Shown here one piece after another: positions 27,861 to 35,694 of a stretch of DNA of 64,000 nucleotides. The notes below the pieces were generated by a model. It was given only the letters and a program-made list of their open reading frames with translations, searched no databases and had not been told where the DNA came from. Source of the DNA: Aliivibrio salmonicida LFI1238 (GTDB lineage Bacteria; Pseudomonadota; Gammaproteobacteria; Enterobacterales; Vibrionaceae); the NCBI RefSeq assembly GCF_000196495.1, contig NC_011311.1, forward strand, positions 1 through 64,000, written 5' to 3'. The position numbers were made by a program, and so were the translations under genes. The first letter of the stretch is position 1; each line of letters opens with the position of its first letter.

Positions 27861-28256
27861 TTAATATTTACCGCTCATATTATAATTAAACGACTTTAAA
27901 TAATAATGCCCATTCATCTTTATAAAACGAATACCAGGAAAGACCGAATTAAAACGACAATGTATTATCACGCTATCAGAATTAATGCAGATATTCCAAG
28001 AGTGAGCTGTCGTTTTTTCATTTAAATTTATTATTACATCGTACAAGGAGGTTAAATCAAAACAACAAAATCCATCACCATCGAATACGCTTTTTATATC
28101 TTGATATAATGACGTGTTTTTTAATTCATTAATATCATTTTGTTGAGTTTCACTTATTCCCCGAGACAACAATTTAAGATAATGAAGTTTATCCGAAAAT
28201 GAATACGTCGATTGATGAGTCATTCGACGTTGTTTATTATTGTGTATACGCATCAT
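27861..28256 (-). CDS. Unrecognised leading-region protein
   Basis: 131 aa at most; MTHQSTYSF at 28223 is an alternative start. Soluble, no clear motif; three cysteines (FCCFDL, WNICIN, IHCRF) and a beta-rich C-terminal half. It lies between ardC and the transglycosylase gene on the same strand, hence in the leading-region group that may be made early after entry. An accessory anti-defence role is possible from position only. Confidence 0.55.
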   Translation of the reverse strand: MMRIHNNKQRRMTHQSTYSFSDKLHYLKLLSRGISETQQNDINELKNTSLYQDIKSVFDGDGFCCFDLTSLYDVIINLNEKTTAHSWNICINSDSVIIHCRFNSVFPGIRFIKMNGHYYLKSFNYNMSGKY

Positions 28257-28292
28257 GCCCCCTTACTATGAATCGACAAGCCTATTAAAGTA

Positions 28293-29294
28293 TTAAGCCG
28301 CGGCGCACTCGCGAGCCTGAGTAATGTATTGATGCGCTTTCGACGCGGCACTGGCGGCCTGAAAAATAATCTTTTTATCATTCTTTAATGCCTTCAACCA
28401 ACTGGCAATATAGCTCTCGTGTTGCACCTCTCCACCGAGACCAAAATCCGCCATTAAAAAGGCACTGCCAAGCTCAGCAATTAACTCTTCAAACGCGTAT
28501 GCCTCATCGCCAAAACGTTTTCCTTTTGTGCGATTTAGTCGGGCCTTTGCCCCACTCCAATGAGTCAATTCATGAAGGGTGGTCGCATAAAAATCAGGCT
28601 CACTATTGAAGCGCTCACGAGGCGGCAGATATATTTCATCCGTAGAAGGACGATAGAAGGCTTTATTACCCATTTCGACAATCTGTGCGCCCGTTGCCTT
28701 AATCGCCTCGTCAACGTGTGCGTAGGCGTTAAAATCAAGAGATTGAACGGAAGTCATTGACGCCCCACCAGCCAACTCAATGCCGTCGATTTGGTCAAGA
28801 TTAAACACGGTGTAGGTTTTCATCACAAACGCGCTCTCTTCATCACCGGTGGATTTATCTTCTTTGGTGTACTGCTTATAGAAAATAATCGTCGTGCCTT
28901 TTTCACCTTTGCGAACGTGGCCACCCATCTCGATGGCTTGCTTGTACGTCAACCAAGCCGACGCAGTAAACCCACGTTCAACAGCAGCGCCCCACAACAA
29001 CAGCACATTAATGCCACTGTATTGCGCGCCACTCTTCAAGCTGTAAGGCATAGAAGAGCACCCTTCCATGTCCCAGGGACACGCCCACGGTTTAACCCCA
29101 CACTCAAGACTTGCAATAATCGAATCCGTAATAATTTGATAGAAATCCGTTTTCGCTTTTGTTTTTTTGCCTTTGCTTTTTGGTTTGCTTTTAAAATTAT
29201 CGCTTTTAGAGTGAGCCTCGGTTTCCAAAGGCTGGCCTTTGGTTGCTGATTGAGGTGTAGAGAAACTTGCAGGGGCTTGAGTTGAGTGTGTCAT
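28293..29294 (-). CDS. ardC: ArdC-like antirestriction protein (ssDNA-binding plus zincin)
   Basis: 333 aa. The N-terminal half after a Ser/Lys-rich leader has the ssDNA-binding DUF1738-type domain (WACPWDMEGCSSMPYSLKS, YSGINVLLLW, WLTYKQAIEMGG, VRKGEKGTTIIFYK). The C-terminal half is a zinc metallopeptidase-like domain with HELTHW (HExxH) followed by FEELIAELGSAFLM. ArdC of pSA protects the incoming strand from restriction, which suits its location near the nick. Start ATG 29294, with GAGGACT upstream. The start codon lies inside the arm of the giant dyad at 29285-29487. Confidence 0.92.
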   Translation of the reverse strand: MTHSTQAPASFSTPQSATKGQPLETEAHSKSDNFKSKPKSKGKKTKAKTDFYQIITDSIIASLECGVKPWACPWDMEGCSSMPYSLKSGAQYSGINVLLLWGAAVERGFTASAWLTYKQAIEMGGHVRKGEKGTTIIFYKQYTKEDKSTGDEESAFVMKTYTVFNLDQIDGIELAGGASMTSVQSLDFNAYAHVDEAIKATGAQIVEMGNKAFYRPSTDEIYLPPRERFNSEPDFYATTLHELTHWSGAKARLNRTKGKRFGDEAYAFEELIAELGSAFLMADFGLGGEVQHESYIASWLKALKNDKKIIFQAASAASKAHQYITQARECAAA

Positions 29295-29487
29295 GATTGA
29301 GTCCTCTTTGATTAAGATATCGCTATTCAGTGCATCGCCTGACTGCTCAATCTCTCCACAGGGTTCTTAATGACAAGGGCGCGAAGCGTATATTTACCCT
29401 TGTCATTAAGGTTCTGATGGTGAGTTGATTTGCAGGAAGTCGCGACGCACTGGGTAGCGGTAACTCAAAGAGGATGAATGACGCACG
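29285..29487 (-). promoter_or_regulatory. Giant nested dyad 1, candidate single-strand promoter of ardC
   Basis: Nested arms: GTGTGTCAT with ATGACGCAC (outermost, includes the ardC start codon), TCCTCTTTGA (29302-29311) with TCAAAGAGGA (29465-29474), AGTGC.TCGC with GCGA.GCACT, and a 14-bp inner stem CTTAATGACAAGGG (29366-29379) with its complement at 29397-29410 around the loop CGCGAAGCGTATATTTA. The element is repeated in structure but not in sequence at 34272-34469. Read from the transferred strand it would fold into one long hairpin in front of the minus-strand gene, as Frpo does in F. TAAATA/TATACG in the loop could be a -10 box. Confidence 0.65.
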
Positions 29488-29534
29488 AAACCAAGCCCAT
29501 GCGTAGTTGACCTTAACCCAAAGCAGTGAAAGCC

Positions 29535-29606
29535 CTTGATGTTAGCTCTAGCTGTAGATTTAGCACTCGCACTGGCTCTTTCTTTTGATGTTGCGATAAG
29601 GATTGT
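29535..29606. repeat. Conserved tail of dyad element, copy 1
   Basis: CTTGATGTTAGCTCT and GGCTCTTTCTTTTGATGTTGCGA are shared with 34518-34556 after the second dyad. Here about 20 extra bases separate the two blocks. The blocks contain a direct repeat of TTGATGTT. Their conservation beside both dyads suggests they belong to the same element. The stretch 29610-29830 that follows shows nothing that I can name. Confidence 0.55.
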
Positions 29607-29834
29607 CTATCAGGAGCGTAGAGGCCGTTTAAGCTTGCTTAACTACGGCATCACGTTATCGATGGGAGGAGCTTGCGACGAAAAGCCTGTTAAATCGCCC
29701 GGGGATTATTACTGTCTACTTGCGGTTTAAATAAAAGAACGAAAAAATCATGGTAATCGAAACGTTTTAACCTATCTTAATTGAGTGTATTGTTGTATTT
29801 CCAGTTATTACCTTATGAATAACTGACTCCAGTT

Positions 29835-29869
29835 TGCCATGCATCCAACCAAGTGCGTGGCATTTTTTT
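29835..29869 (+). terminator. Rho-independent terminator on the + strand
   Basis: TGCCATGCA (29835-29843) pairs with TGCGTGGCA (29854-29862) with one G-T wobble, followed by seven T. No + strand gene lies directly upstream, so it may end a short untranslated RNA that starts in the 29.6-29.8 kb interval, or it may insulate the leading region. Confidence 0.6.
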
Positions 29870-30132
29870 GTTTCAAATTTGAGTAATAAAAAAAATGGCC
29901 CAGTATCAGCTGAGCCAAAAAACTACTACGAATGAGAGATCACCTGTCTAAAAAAAGAGTAGTCTTAAATAGGTTGTATATTTGTTCCTTGTCACCTTGT
30001 TAATGTATTCTTATATTCCCCCTCTTTCTACCGTAAAATCTAACAGGTAGAATTATGCACATCAGTGTAACTAACCACCGTATAACAAGGATTAATGTGA
30101 CCCCTGACAAACTCTACCTCATACCTCATACC

Positions 30133-30489
30133 TCATACGTTATAGGCAGGAAGTTGACTTGGCCATGGATATACAAAAACTTGCTTAAGAATGCCTTGCC
30201 ATATTAAGTGCCGCTTAAGCGGATTGTTGTGCTTTTCTGGAACATTAGAAGCACTAGACCAGAAATGAAGTCCTGGTTCGTTTGTTGTTTGAGAAACAAC
30301 AAGCGCACTCAACGCAGGCGCTCCCGCATCAGCGAGCACTTGATTTAACAAACCTAAAGGAGCCGCCCAAGACTGAGGAGAATGCCACTCTCCTGACTTA
30401 TTTTTATAATCATTAGTCAGATCTGAGTATGTTTTCGGGTTATCCCATGACACTAAAATGTCATAAATAATATAGATATCTGCATTCAC
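30133..30489 (-). CDS. Unrecognised leading-region protein
   Basis: 118 aa, soluble. Conserved-looking segments: YSDLTNDYKNKSGEWHSPQSW, then APLGLLNQVLADAGAPALSALVV and EPGLHFW. This pattern recalls a small family of uncharacterised bacterial proteins, but I cannot name it. It lies on the minus strand in the leading region with its own upstream gap. Confidence 0.6.
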   Translation of the reverse strand: MNADIYIIYDILVSWDNPKTYSDLTNDYKNKSGEWHSPQSWAAPLGLLNQVLADAGAPALSALVVSQTTNEPGLHFWSSASNVPEKHNNPLKRHLIWQGILKQVFVYPWPSQLPAYNV

Positions 30490-30648
30490 CTATCAGTCCC
30501 TCTCATAATAATCATGATTAACATATAGTTATAAAAAAGGAAAAACTCTATCTTTAAAAGAAAAATAGGCACTTTAATGAGAAAAAAATTTACCGTTAGA
30601 CAAGAAAAAGGGGAACATATCAAATAAGCTCACGTCACTCCCACTTAC

Positions 30649-31068
30649 TTAAGCCTCGGCATAATGATGTACAGAGCCTTTAAATGAAATCATCCCTTGA
30701 TTAACTAACTGTTGATATTGATACTTCATCAAACTAATCCCTTCCTCTTCATTAATATCTTGAATCCCTTCAATCTTTAGCTTCAAAGATAAAAATAAAG
30801 CACTATCAAACGCTTCAAGATGAGAGCAACATTGCAACAGAATAGATAAATACCTTTCATCTTTTCTATCAACGTTTGTTTTAATAAAAAAGCCCCCAAG
30901 CACGTGTAACTGAGCTTCATCTTCTTTCACTAAACACACTTGATAAATATGACGATACATGGACGTATCTCCAGTAAAGAGCGTCATAGTGTTAAACATT
31001 TTATCGCCATTAAAAACACAAGAAAATGGAACATAAGCTTGCTCATTGATCATTTCATTTCTCATCAT
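30649..31068 (-). CDS. Unrecognised leading-region protein
   Basis: 139 aa at most, with several possible starts in the first six codons (MMRNEM). No known motif; predicted mixed alpha/beta, C-terminal part helical (LMKYQYQQLVNQGMISF). AT-rich codon use like its neighbours. It is divergent from the HU-like gene at 31361, so the gap between them likely holds both promoters. Confidence 0.5.
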   Translation of the reverse strand: MMRNEMINEQAYVPFSCVFNGDKMFNTMTLFTGDTSMYRHIYQVCLVKEDEAQLHVLGGFFIKTNVDRKDERYLSILLQCCSHLEAFDSALFLSLKLKIEGIQDINEEEGISLMKYQYQQLVNQGMISFKGSVHHYAEA

Positions 31069-31360
31069 ACAGTTTCATTTAACTGTACGTGATACCTATT
31101 GAGTCCCATACGTAAAAAACACACGAACGTGAAGTGACTCTGAATTTCAAAATATCAACCAACAAATAGACATGAAAATTAACGCACAATACGTCATCAT
31201 TCACGAAAACTCGTCTACCATTAACCGCAATGGTTCCCCCCTACCAACACAGAAACTGATTTATCTCAATGTTAAGAGAGAGTAAATGGTTCGCGTTTTA
31301 ATTTACGATAATGACCATCGAATACGAATAATCGTTTATTTACTGATAGGAAATATAAGC

Positions 31361-31636
31361 ATGAACAAAAAAGACTTAGTATCACACATTGCAGATATCG
31401 CGGATTTATCACAACAAGAAGCAACAGCGGCGTTAAATGCCACCGTAGAAAGCATTACCAATGCACTAAAAAACGGTGAAGAAGTCACGTTAATTGGATT
31501 TGGCACATTTAAAGTCAACCCACGAGCGGCGCGTGAAGGTCGTAATCCTAAAACAGGCGATACCATTCAAATTGCCGCAAGCAATATGCCGGCATTTAAA
31601 GCCGGTAAAGCATTAAAAGAAGCAGTGAATGAATAG
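31361..31636 (+). CDS. HU-family DNA-binding protein
   Basis: 91 aa, full HU length, from ATG 31361 (MNKKDLVSHIA). The signature GFGTFKVNPRAAREGRNPKTG is the HU/IHF DNA-binding arm, followed by PAFKAGKALKEAVN. It bends DNA and could help oriT complex formation, replication or silence the AT-rich cargo. It is the only + strand gene between oriT and 34.9 kb. An in-frame start 75 bp upstream lacks support. Confidence 0.92.
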   Translation: MNKKDLVSHIADIADLSQQEATAALNATVESITNALKNGEEVTLIGFGTFKVNPRAAREGRNPKTGDTIQIAASNMPAFKAGKALKEAVNE

Positions 31637-31791
31637 AATTTAAAAAGCAATCAATCTAGAATGGATTGCTCGCTGAAGAAAAATATTAGTAAAAAATAGG
31701 CCGATTAAAAGATCGTATTTTTTATTTATGACATTGTACCTTCTATCAGTCGGTACAATGACTTACCCTTATCATCGCTCATCTTCTCCCT

Positions 31792-32100
31792 TTAATAGAA
31801 GTCAAAAAGCTGCTTGTGGCATTGATAATGATCATATGCTCCCATCACCAGCTCAGGGATAGAGCTCGCATCATCAATCATTATTTTTTCTATTTGCTTT
31901 ATTGACCACCCAAAGAAAAGAGGTGAGTCAGAAAACTCACTACCATCCCTCCATTCCCCCTCAATCAACGTCCTACGTAAATCATTCCTGAAATGCCGAA
32001 CTGAGCCCCGTCCATATGATCCCCAAATCGACTTATCATTATTTTCAGCCATGACTTTCTCACAAACGTCCAATTGTGCAATTAAACATGGATGGCCCAA
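31792..32100 (-). CDS. Unrecognised protein at the end of the leading-region group
   Basis: 102 aa at most. It contains WGSYGRGSVRHFRNDLRRTLIEGEW and a C-terminal acidic helix. No family recognised. A later start (MAENNDKS) is possible. It is the last gene of the group that starts at the second giant dyad. Confidence 0.5.
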   Translation of the reverse strand: MGHPCLIAQLDVCEKVMAENNDKSIWGSYGRGSVRHFRNDLRRTLIEGEWRDGSEFSDSPLFFGWSIKQIEKIMIDDASSIPELVMGAYDHYQCHKQLFDFY

Positions 32101-32177
32101 AGGCTGCTTAAAATTCTCGCGGACCTCTTTTATTGTGGCACGAAACTATTTGATTTTTTCGACAGTCTCACTCATCT

Positions 32178-32477
32178 TTAGCCTTCTTGCTCGCCGAATA
32201 TGACTTCAACAGCCTGTAGGTAATCTTCCGGCGTTTTATTCGTAAGTAACTTTGCCTTGAATTTATCACCACGTACGTAGCATCTCAAACTCACATCATG
32301 GTGCATATTGTTAGGACACAACCCTCGATACTGAGTAAATAGAGAGCTAATTTTTTGACGACCTAAACCAAATGCGCGTATCACCTCTGTTGAGGTGATA
32401 CGACCCTCGATGGATAACTTCGCATCTATAAATTTAAGCACCGTTTCGTCCAGTAATGCGCGTGACATCTCGATCAC
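32178..32477 (-). CDS. Small HTH-like regulator
   Basis: 99 aa. RITSTEVIRAFGLGRQKISSLFTQYR (about 26-51) looks like a winged or simple helix-turn-helix, followed by a beta-rich tail (VSLRCYVRGDKFKAKLL). It resembles the N-terminal DNA-binding part of WYL-type regulators without the WYL domain. It lies 13 bp downstream of the next gene on the minus strand and is probably cotranscribed. Confidence 0.6.
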   Translation of the reverse strand: MIEMSRALLDETVLKFIDAKLSIEGRITSTEVIRAFGLGRQKISSLFTQYRGLCPNNMHHDVSLRCYVRGDKFKAKLLTNKTPEDYLQAVEVIFGEQEG

Positions 32478-32490
32478 CTCTTAATTTAAC

Positions 32491-32940
32491 CTAGCCAAAT
32501 AAAATAATGTCTTGTTTGCATCGAGCAATCGCTTCATCAAGAGTCGCAAACATTCCTAGAGTACTAGAGCGATCCCATGCACCTCCAGTAAGACAACGGG
32601 ACTCAAAACGTTTACCTGTTGGCCATGCTGTAAACCAACTTTCTTTACTCTGCTGCTGACTCTCATAGAACTCAGTTTCCGACTCAATTTCGAGTTCGAT
32701 CCCAAACTTACCCATTCGCGTCACGTGATCTTGATAGGTTTCAAAGGTAAACTCTTCAATATCAATGTATGGGCGCCCAAACCAGTGCTCTAACTCCAAT
32801 GAATGTCGCTCTTCATTGGGTGTGCTATCAAAATCATCTCTTAACTTAGGGCCGATAAAATAACCCTGCACTCTTTCGCAGGTTTGATTTTCTGGATAAT
32901 GCTCGGGTAAATAATCTGAAATTTTTTGATCAATTGTCAT
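32491..32940 (-). CDS. Unrecognised acidic leading-region protein
   Basis: 149 aa, strongly acidic (many Glu/Asp in LELEHWFGRPYIDIEEF, EIESETEFYE). Acidic small proteins of this kind in leading regions are often DNA mimics or enzyme inhibitors, but no motif proves it. It overlaps the end of the XRE-type regulator gene by 11 bp. Confidence 0.55.
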   Translation of the reverse strand: MTIDQKISDYLPEHYPENQTCERVQGYFIGPKLRDDFDSTPNEERHSLELEHWFGRPYIDIEEFTFETYQDHVTRMGKFGIELEIESETEFYESQQQSKESWFTAWPTGKRFESRCLTGGAWDRSSTLGMFATLDEAIARCKQDIILFG

Positions 32941-33313
32941 CGTTCATCTCTCCCTTAATATGACACCCTAATCTATATTGCTCTGAAGCTTCAATTATTT
33001 CATCAAGAAAAATGACCTCGGCCGCTAATAACATAAGCTGCCAGGCACTGTAATTAATAGGTCGATATTCTTTACTTTCAATATTGCTTTCCCAACGCCT
33101 AACCGCTTTACAGCCTTTGTCATTATAAGATCGCCCCACTAATGCCCCGACTCGACTCTGTGTAAAGCCTAAAATCTGACGTAACGATCTCACCTCTTCA
33201 GGTGTAGGCGGTACATGATTTTGATCTGTTATTGGTAACGAGCACGGACGATTGCGAAAGGCTTCAACAGTAACAGGGGGTTCTGTGAGATAACCCGCTT
33301 TAATTTTACTCAT
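32930..33313 (-). CDS. XRE-type transcriptional regulator
   Basis: 127 aa. The helix-turn-helix is in TPEEVRSLRQILGFTQSRVGALVG (about 37-60), followed by the AVRRWESN recognition-end motif. Likely represses its own group or the leading operon. It overlaps the acidic gene downstream; two tandem hairpins at 33339-33388 lie upstream and may regulate it. Confidence 0.75.
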   Translation of the reverse strand: MSKIKAGYLTEPPVTVEAFRNRPCSLPITDQNHVPPTPEEVRSLRQILGFTQSRVGALVGRSYNDKGCKAVRRWESNIESKEYRPINYSAWQLMLLAAEVIFLDEIIEASEQYRLGCHIKGEMNDDN

Positions 33314-33338
33314 AATAATTGTCCATTGTTGTATAAAT

Positions 33339-33388
33339 GGGCTGCTTTGCAGCCCTACACTATTTAATCGTCAAACCTGACGATTAAA
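33339..33388. promoter_or_regulatory. Two tandem hairpins between radC-like and XRE genes
   Basis: GGGCTGC-TTT-GCAGCCC (33339-33355) and TTTAATCGTCA-AACC-TGACGATTAAA (33363-33388). The second covers the stop region of the radC-like gene. They may be a terminator/attenuator, or the second may be an operator for the XRE-type regulator just downstream. Confidence 0.5.
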
Positions 33389-33830
33389 TCCATCCTCTTT
33401 TAGAGAAAGCGACCGTCTCACCGCACCCAATAACAAAATGATCAAGCACTCTAACGTCAATTAATGCTAATGCATCCAACAATCGAGCCGTTATTTTTCG
33501 ATCGGATTGACTCGGCTCCGCAATGCCAGAAGGATGATTGTGTGTAAATATCACGGCGGCAGCGTTGTAATGTAACGCTAATTTAACCACTTCTCGTGGA
33601 TACACTGACGCACTATCGATCGTCCCAACACTGTGCTCTACAAACTCAATTAAACGGTGCTGATTATCCAATAACAAAATACCGAACACTTCATGCTCTT
33701 TATGTACTAATCGATTAGTACAAAATTCAATGGCTAAATCAGAAGTCGTTAGCTCAGGCGTCGTACGGATTTTTGTTTCAATAATCGCAGCGGCTTGAGC
33801 AAGGGTTGTTTTTTCATTTTCAGTAAACAT
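33384..33830 (-). CDS. radC: RadC-family JAB/MPN protein
   Basis: 148 aa from ATG 33830 (AGGAAG site); an upstream in-frame ATG at 33848 is less well placed. The zinc motif HNHPSG followed by SDRKI is present (HxHx7-10D pattern), with the EHEVFGILLLDNQHRLI entry typical of RadC. The RadC-like JAB domain is common on mobile elements, and is not proven to repair DNA. It lies in the leading-region group after the second dyad. Confidence 0.88.
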   Translation of the reverse strand: MFTENEKTTLAQAAAIIETKIRTTPELTTSDLAIEFCTNRLVHKEHEVFGILLLDNQHRLIEFVEHSVGTIDSASVYPREVVKLALHYNAAAVIFTHNHPSGIAEPSQSDRKITARLLDALALIDVRVLDHFVIGCGETVAFSKRGWI

Positions 33831-33860
33831 AAGATGCTTCCTAATCATTGAATTTATTAT

Positions 33861-33879
33861 ACCGCCCTTTATGGGCGGT
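33861..33879. terminator. Hairpin between the 33897 gene and radC
   Basis: ACCGCCC (33861-33867) pairs with GGGCGGT (33873-33879) around TTTAT. No good T-run on the minus strand, so it may be an attenuator or a processing site that tunes radC expression. Confidence 0.45.
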
Positions 33880-33896
33880 TTAAAGGGTAAAGTTAA

Positions 33897-34280
33897 TTAA
33901 TATTCGCTTGGTAATAAAATGGTCGTCACACGGCGATCATGATCAGTAACGATCCAAAGGGTTGTCCCTTCAAAATCGTACTGTGACATAATGCGCTCTC
34001 CGTTATGGGTCGCTTCATTATTAAGCTCGCCATCTTCCGCCGCCGTTGTGCCCCAATCGCATAACGCGTGACGTTTAACAAATTCATCCATTGCTTCGTG
34101 TTTACCCTCGCATAAAATATTAATCCCTTGCGTCAAAACCACCGTACCTAAAAAGAATGGAATAGGGTCAATACGTTGCTCTTTGCTCTGAATAATTTCA
34201 TTTTTGCTTGAGCCTGCCTTTGCTTGCATCGCTTCTGTTTCTTTAGTGATTGTTGAGTTGATAGCTACTGAATGAGTCAT
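33897..34280 (-). CDS. Plasmid-associated protein of unknown function (first gene after dyad 2)
   Basis: 127 aa from ATG 34280 (MTHSVAINST). The C-terminal part (CDWGTTAAEDGELNNEATHNGERIMSQY, then TTLWIVTDHDRRVTTILLPSEY) matches a family that I recall from many plasmids and ICEs next to ardC and radC; its role is not known. Like ArdC it starts with MTHS and its start codon lies inside the outer arm of a giant dyad, so the two leaders are related to the first codons. A longer frame to 34496 would read through the dyad and is rejected. Confidence 0.75.
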   Translation of the reverse strand: MTHSVAINSTITKETEAMQAKAGSSKNEIIQSKEQRIDPIPFFLGTVVLTQGINILCEGKHEAMDEFVKRHALCDWGTTAAEDGELNNEATHNGERIMSQYDFEGTTLWIVTDHDRRVTTILLPSEY

Positions 34281-34469
34281 GGCTGTTTTCCTATGTTTGA
34301 GTGAGTTTTCATCTTCGTTTCGCCTGACTGTTCGATTTCTTAGCATCGTTCTATTGGACAAGGGCGCGTAGCGTTTATATACCCTTGACCAATAGGTTGT
34401 GATAAGAAACGATTTACAGGAAGTTGCGAGGCGAATGTGAAAACACACACATAGGAAACAATGACTCAT
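34272..34469 (-). promoter_or_regulatory. Giant nested dyad 2, candidate single-strand promoter
   Basis: Nested arms: ATGAGTCAT (34272-34280) with ATGACTCAT (34461-34469); GTTTTCCTATGT (34285-34296) with ACATAGGAAAC (34449-34459); TTCGCCT (34319-34325) with AGGCGAA (34429-34435); inner 14-bp stem CTATTGGACAAGGG (34351-34364) with CCCTTGACCAATAG (34382-34395) around CGCGTAGCGTTTATATA. The loop is near identical to dyad 1 while the stems changed on both sides, which points to selection for structure. TATATAAA in the loop could be a -10 box in the minus direction. Confidence 0.65.
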
Positions 34470-34517
34470 GAAAGTGATAGCGACGATTACAAGCACTTTA
34501 GAAACAGAAGTGAACGC

Positions 34518-34566
34518 TCTTGATGTTAGCTCTGGCTCTTTCTTTTGATGTTGCGAGGGGATTGTG
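34518..34566. repeat. Conserved tail of dyad element, copy 2
   Basis: TCTTGATGTTAGCTCT directly joined to GGCTCTTTCTTTTGATGTTGCGA, matching 29535-29606 without the 20-base insert. The interval 34570-34960 that follows holds no gene that I can support; it is AT-rich with some CTTT/GAAA tracts. Confidence 0.55.
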
Positions 34567-34963
34567 TCTTTGAAACTTAGATGAATAGAAACCTTGTTTC
34601 GTAATGAATCAAGTTAGCAAGACGAGCGCAGCGAAAAGCCGTGAATGTTAGTCCTGGTTAAAACGTCTTTTTTGTTTTGGCCAAGACTATAAATGAACAT
34701 TCGCCCACTCTTCTTTTTGTCCTTAATTTTTATCAGTAAAATGAACCGACTAAAAAACGAACATAAAAAACAGATCCATATTCAGCAATATGAAGTAATC
34801 AATAAAGATAAGTGTATGAAAAAGTAGAATAAGAGAAAGTGTTTAGGTTAGAATAGCGACGGGTGCTTTTGGCTATTAACCGAAAGCATGGCGTAAGTTT
34901 TGTAGACGGTAAATAGACGAAAACCCCGATAATTAATTTTCATTAACTAACGAGGTTTAAATC

Positions 34964-35104
34964 ATGTTTCTAGACAAAGCTGATCTTAGCCTCTATTTTG
35001 ACGAGGTGCAAGAAAATGCTGAAAAAATCGGCTGTAACGAGTTTAGTAGTCATTTGCGTGACTATTTTAATTGGGCTTTGGTTAGTACGAGATTCATTGT
35101 GTGA
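34964..35104 (+). CDS. Possible 46-aa small protein
   Basis: ATG 34964 to TGA 35102-35104, preceded by CGAGG. The peptide (MFLDKADLSLYFDEVQEN...) is amphipathic and acidic at first. It may be a true small gene or the 5' remnant of a longer one. No homology recognised. The stretch 35105-35500 holds no other gene. Confidence 0.35.
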   Translation: MFLDKADLSLYFDEVQENAEKIGCNEFSSHLRDYFNWALVSTRFIV

Positions 35105-35504
35105 TGTCTCTTATCAATCAGGGGGGACGATTTTAAAAGCAACACTTGCTTACGAATCAAGATAGTAGCTGAACAGGTGGCTGAGTAAAGCAGCCACCTG
35201 ATTTCAGATTGTTAAGTGCAGGCCACGAGCACCCATGTTTCATATCTTAACATCCCAAATAATAGCCTTACTGCATTAGCTGAGGCTTCGTTCCCCCTGT
35301 CTAATGACAAACTCATTCCTAAATAATTTCTAGATATTCTCGAACTAAAGTCCAACACGTGACTGAATCTATCCCACAGAGTCAGCGGTGAACTAAAGAA
35401 TTATCAGCATAAATTCGCTCATATTTTCTAAACTAACTGTACAGTGAACTCGAGTAATAAAAGCAGAGACTTATTGTCATGATGGGCAGATTTAAGCATG
35501 ATCA

Positions 35505-35556
35505 TTGGTTAATAAATAAAAACAACTTCTTGGTTATTTATCCAATTTCTTGGTTA
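35505..35556. promoter_or_regulatory. Three TTGGTTA repeats upstream of hcp, possible enhancer sites
   Basis: TTGGTTA occurs at 35505, 35530 and 35550; the first and third copies continue as (A/G)TAAATAAAAA. They lie about 60-110 bp ahead of the sigma-54-like promoter, the usual place for binding of an enhancer-binding protein such as the VasH-type T6SS activator of Vibrio. Confidence 0.45.
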
Positions 35557-35615
35557 GTAAATAAAAAGATAAAAATTGAATTTATTTAACTTATTGATAT
35601 ATAGGTGTTTTAATA

Positions 35616-35632
35616 TTGGCATTCTAATTGCT
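35616..35632 (+). promoter_or_regulatory. Sigma-54-type promoter of hcp
   Basis: TTGGCATTCTAATTGCT fits YTGGCAC-N5-TTGCW: the -24 GG and -12 GC are separated by exactly ten bases. It lies 63 bp before the hcp ATG. Vibrio hcp operons outside the main cluster are known to use RpoN and VasH, so a chromosomal T6SS regulator may drive this plasmid module. Confidence 0.65.
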
Positions 35633-35694
35633 CTATCTAGGTTAACTCGTGTAACACGCTATCCTAAATAGAATCCAAAATAAGGAATACAACG

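Noticed and set aside
28791..29249. 152-aa + strand frame opposite ardC
   Set aside because: Antisense shadow of ardC, which has HExxH and DUF1738 features in the other strand.
29536..29730. 64-aa + strand frame after dyad 1
   Set aside because: Covers the conserved non-coding tail; the second copy of the tail does not keep this frame.
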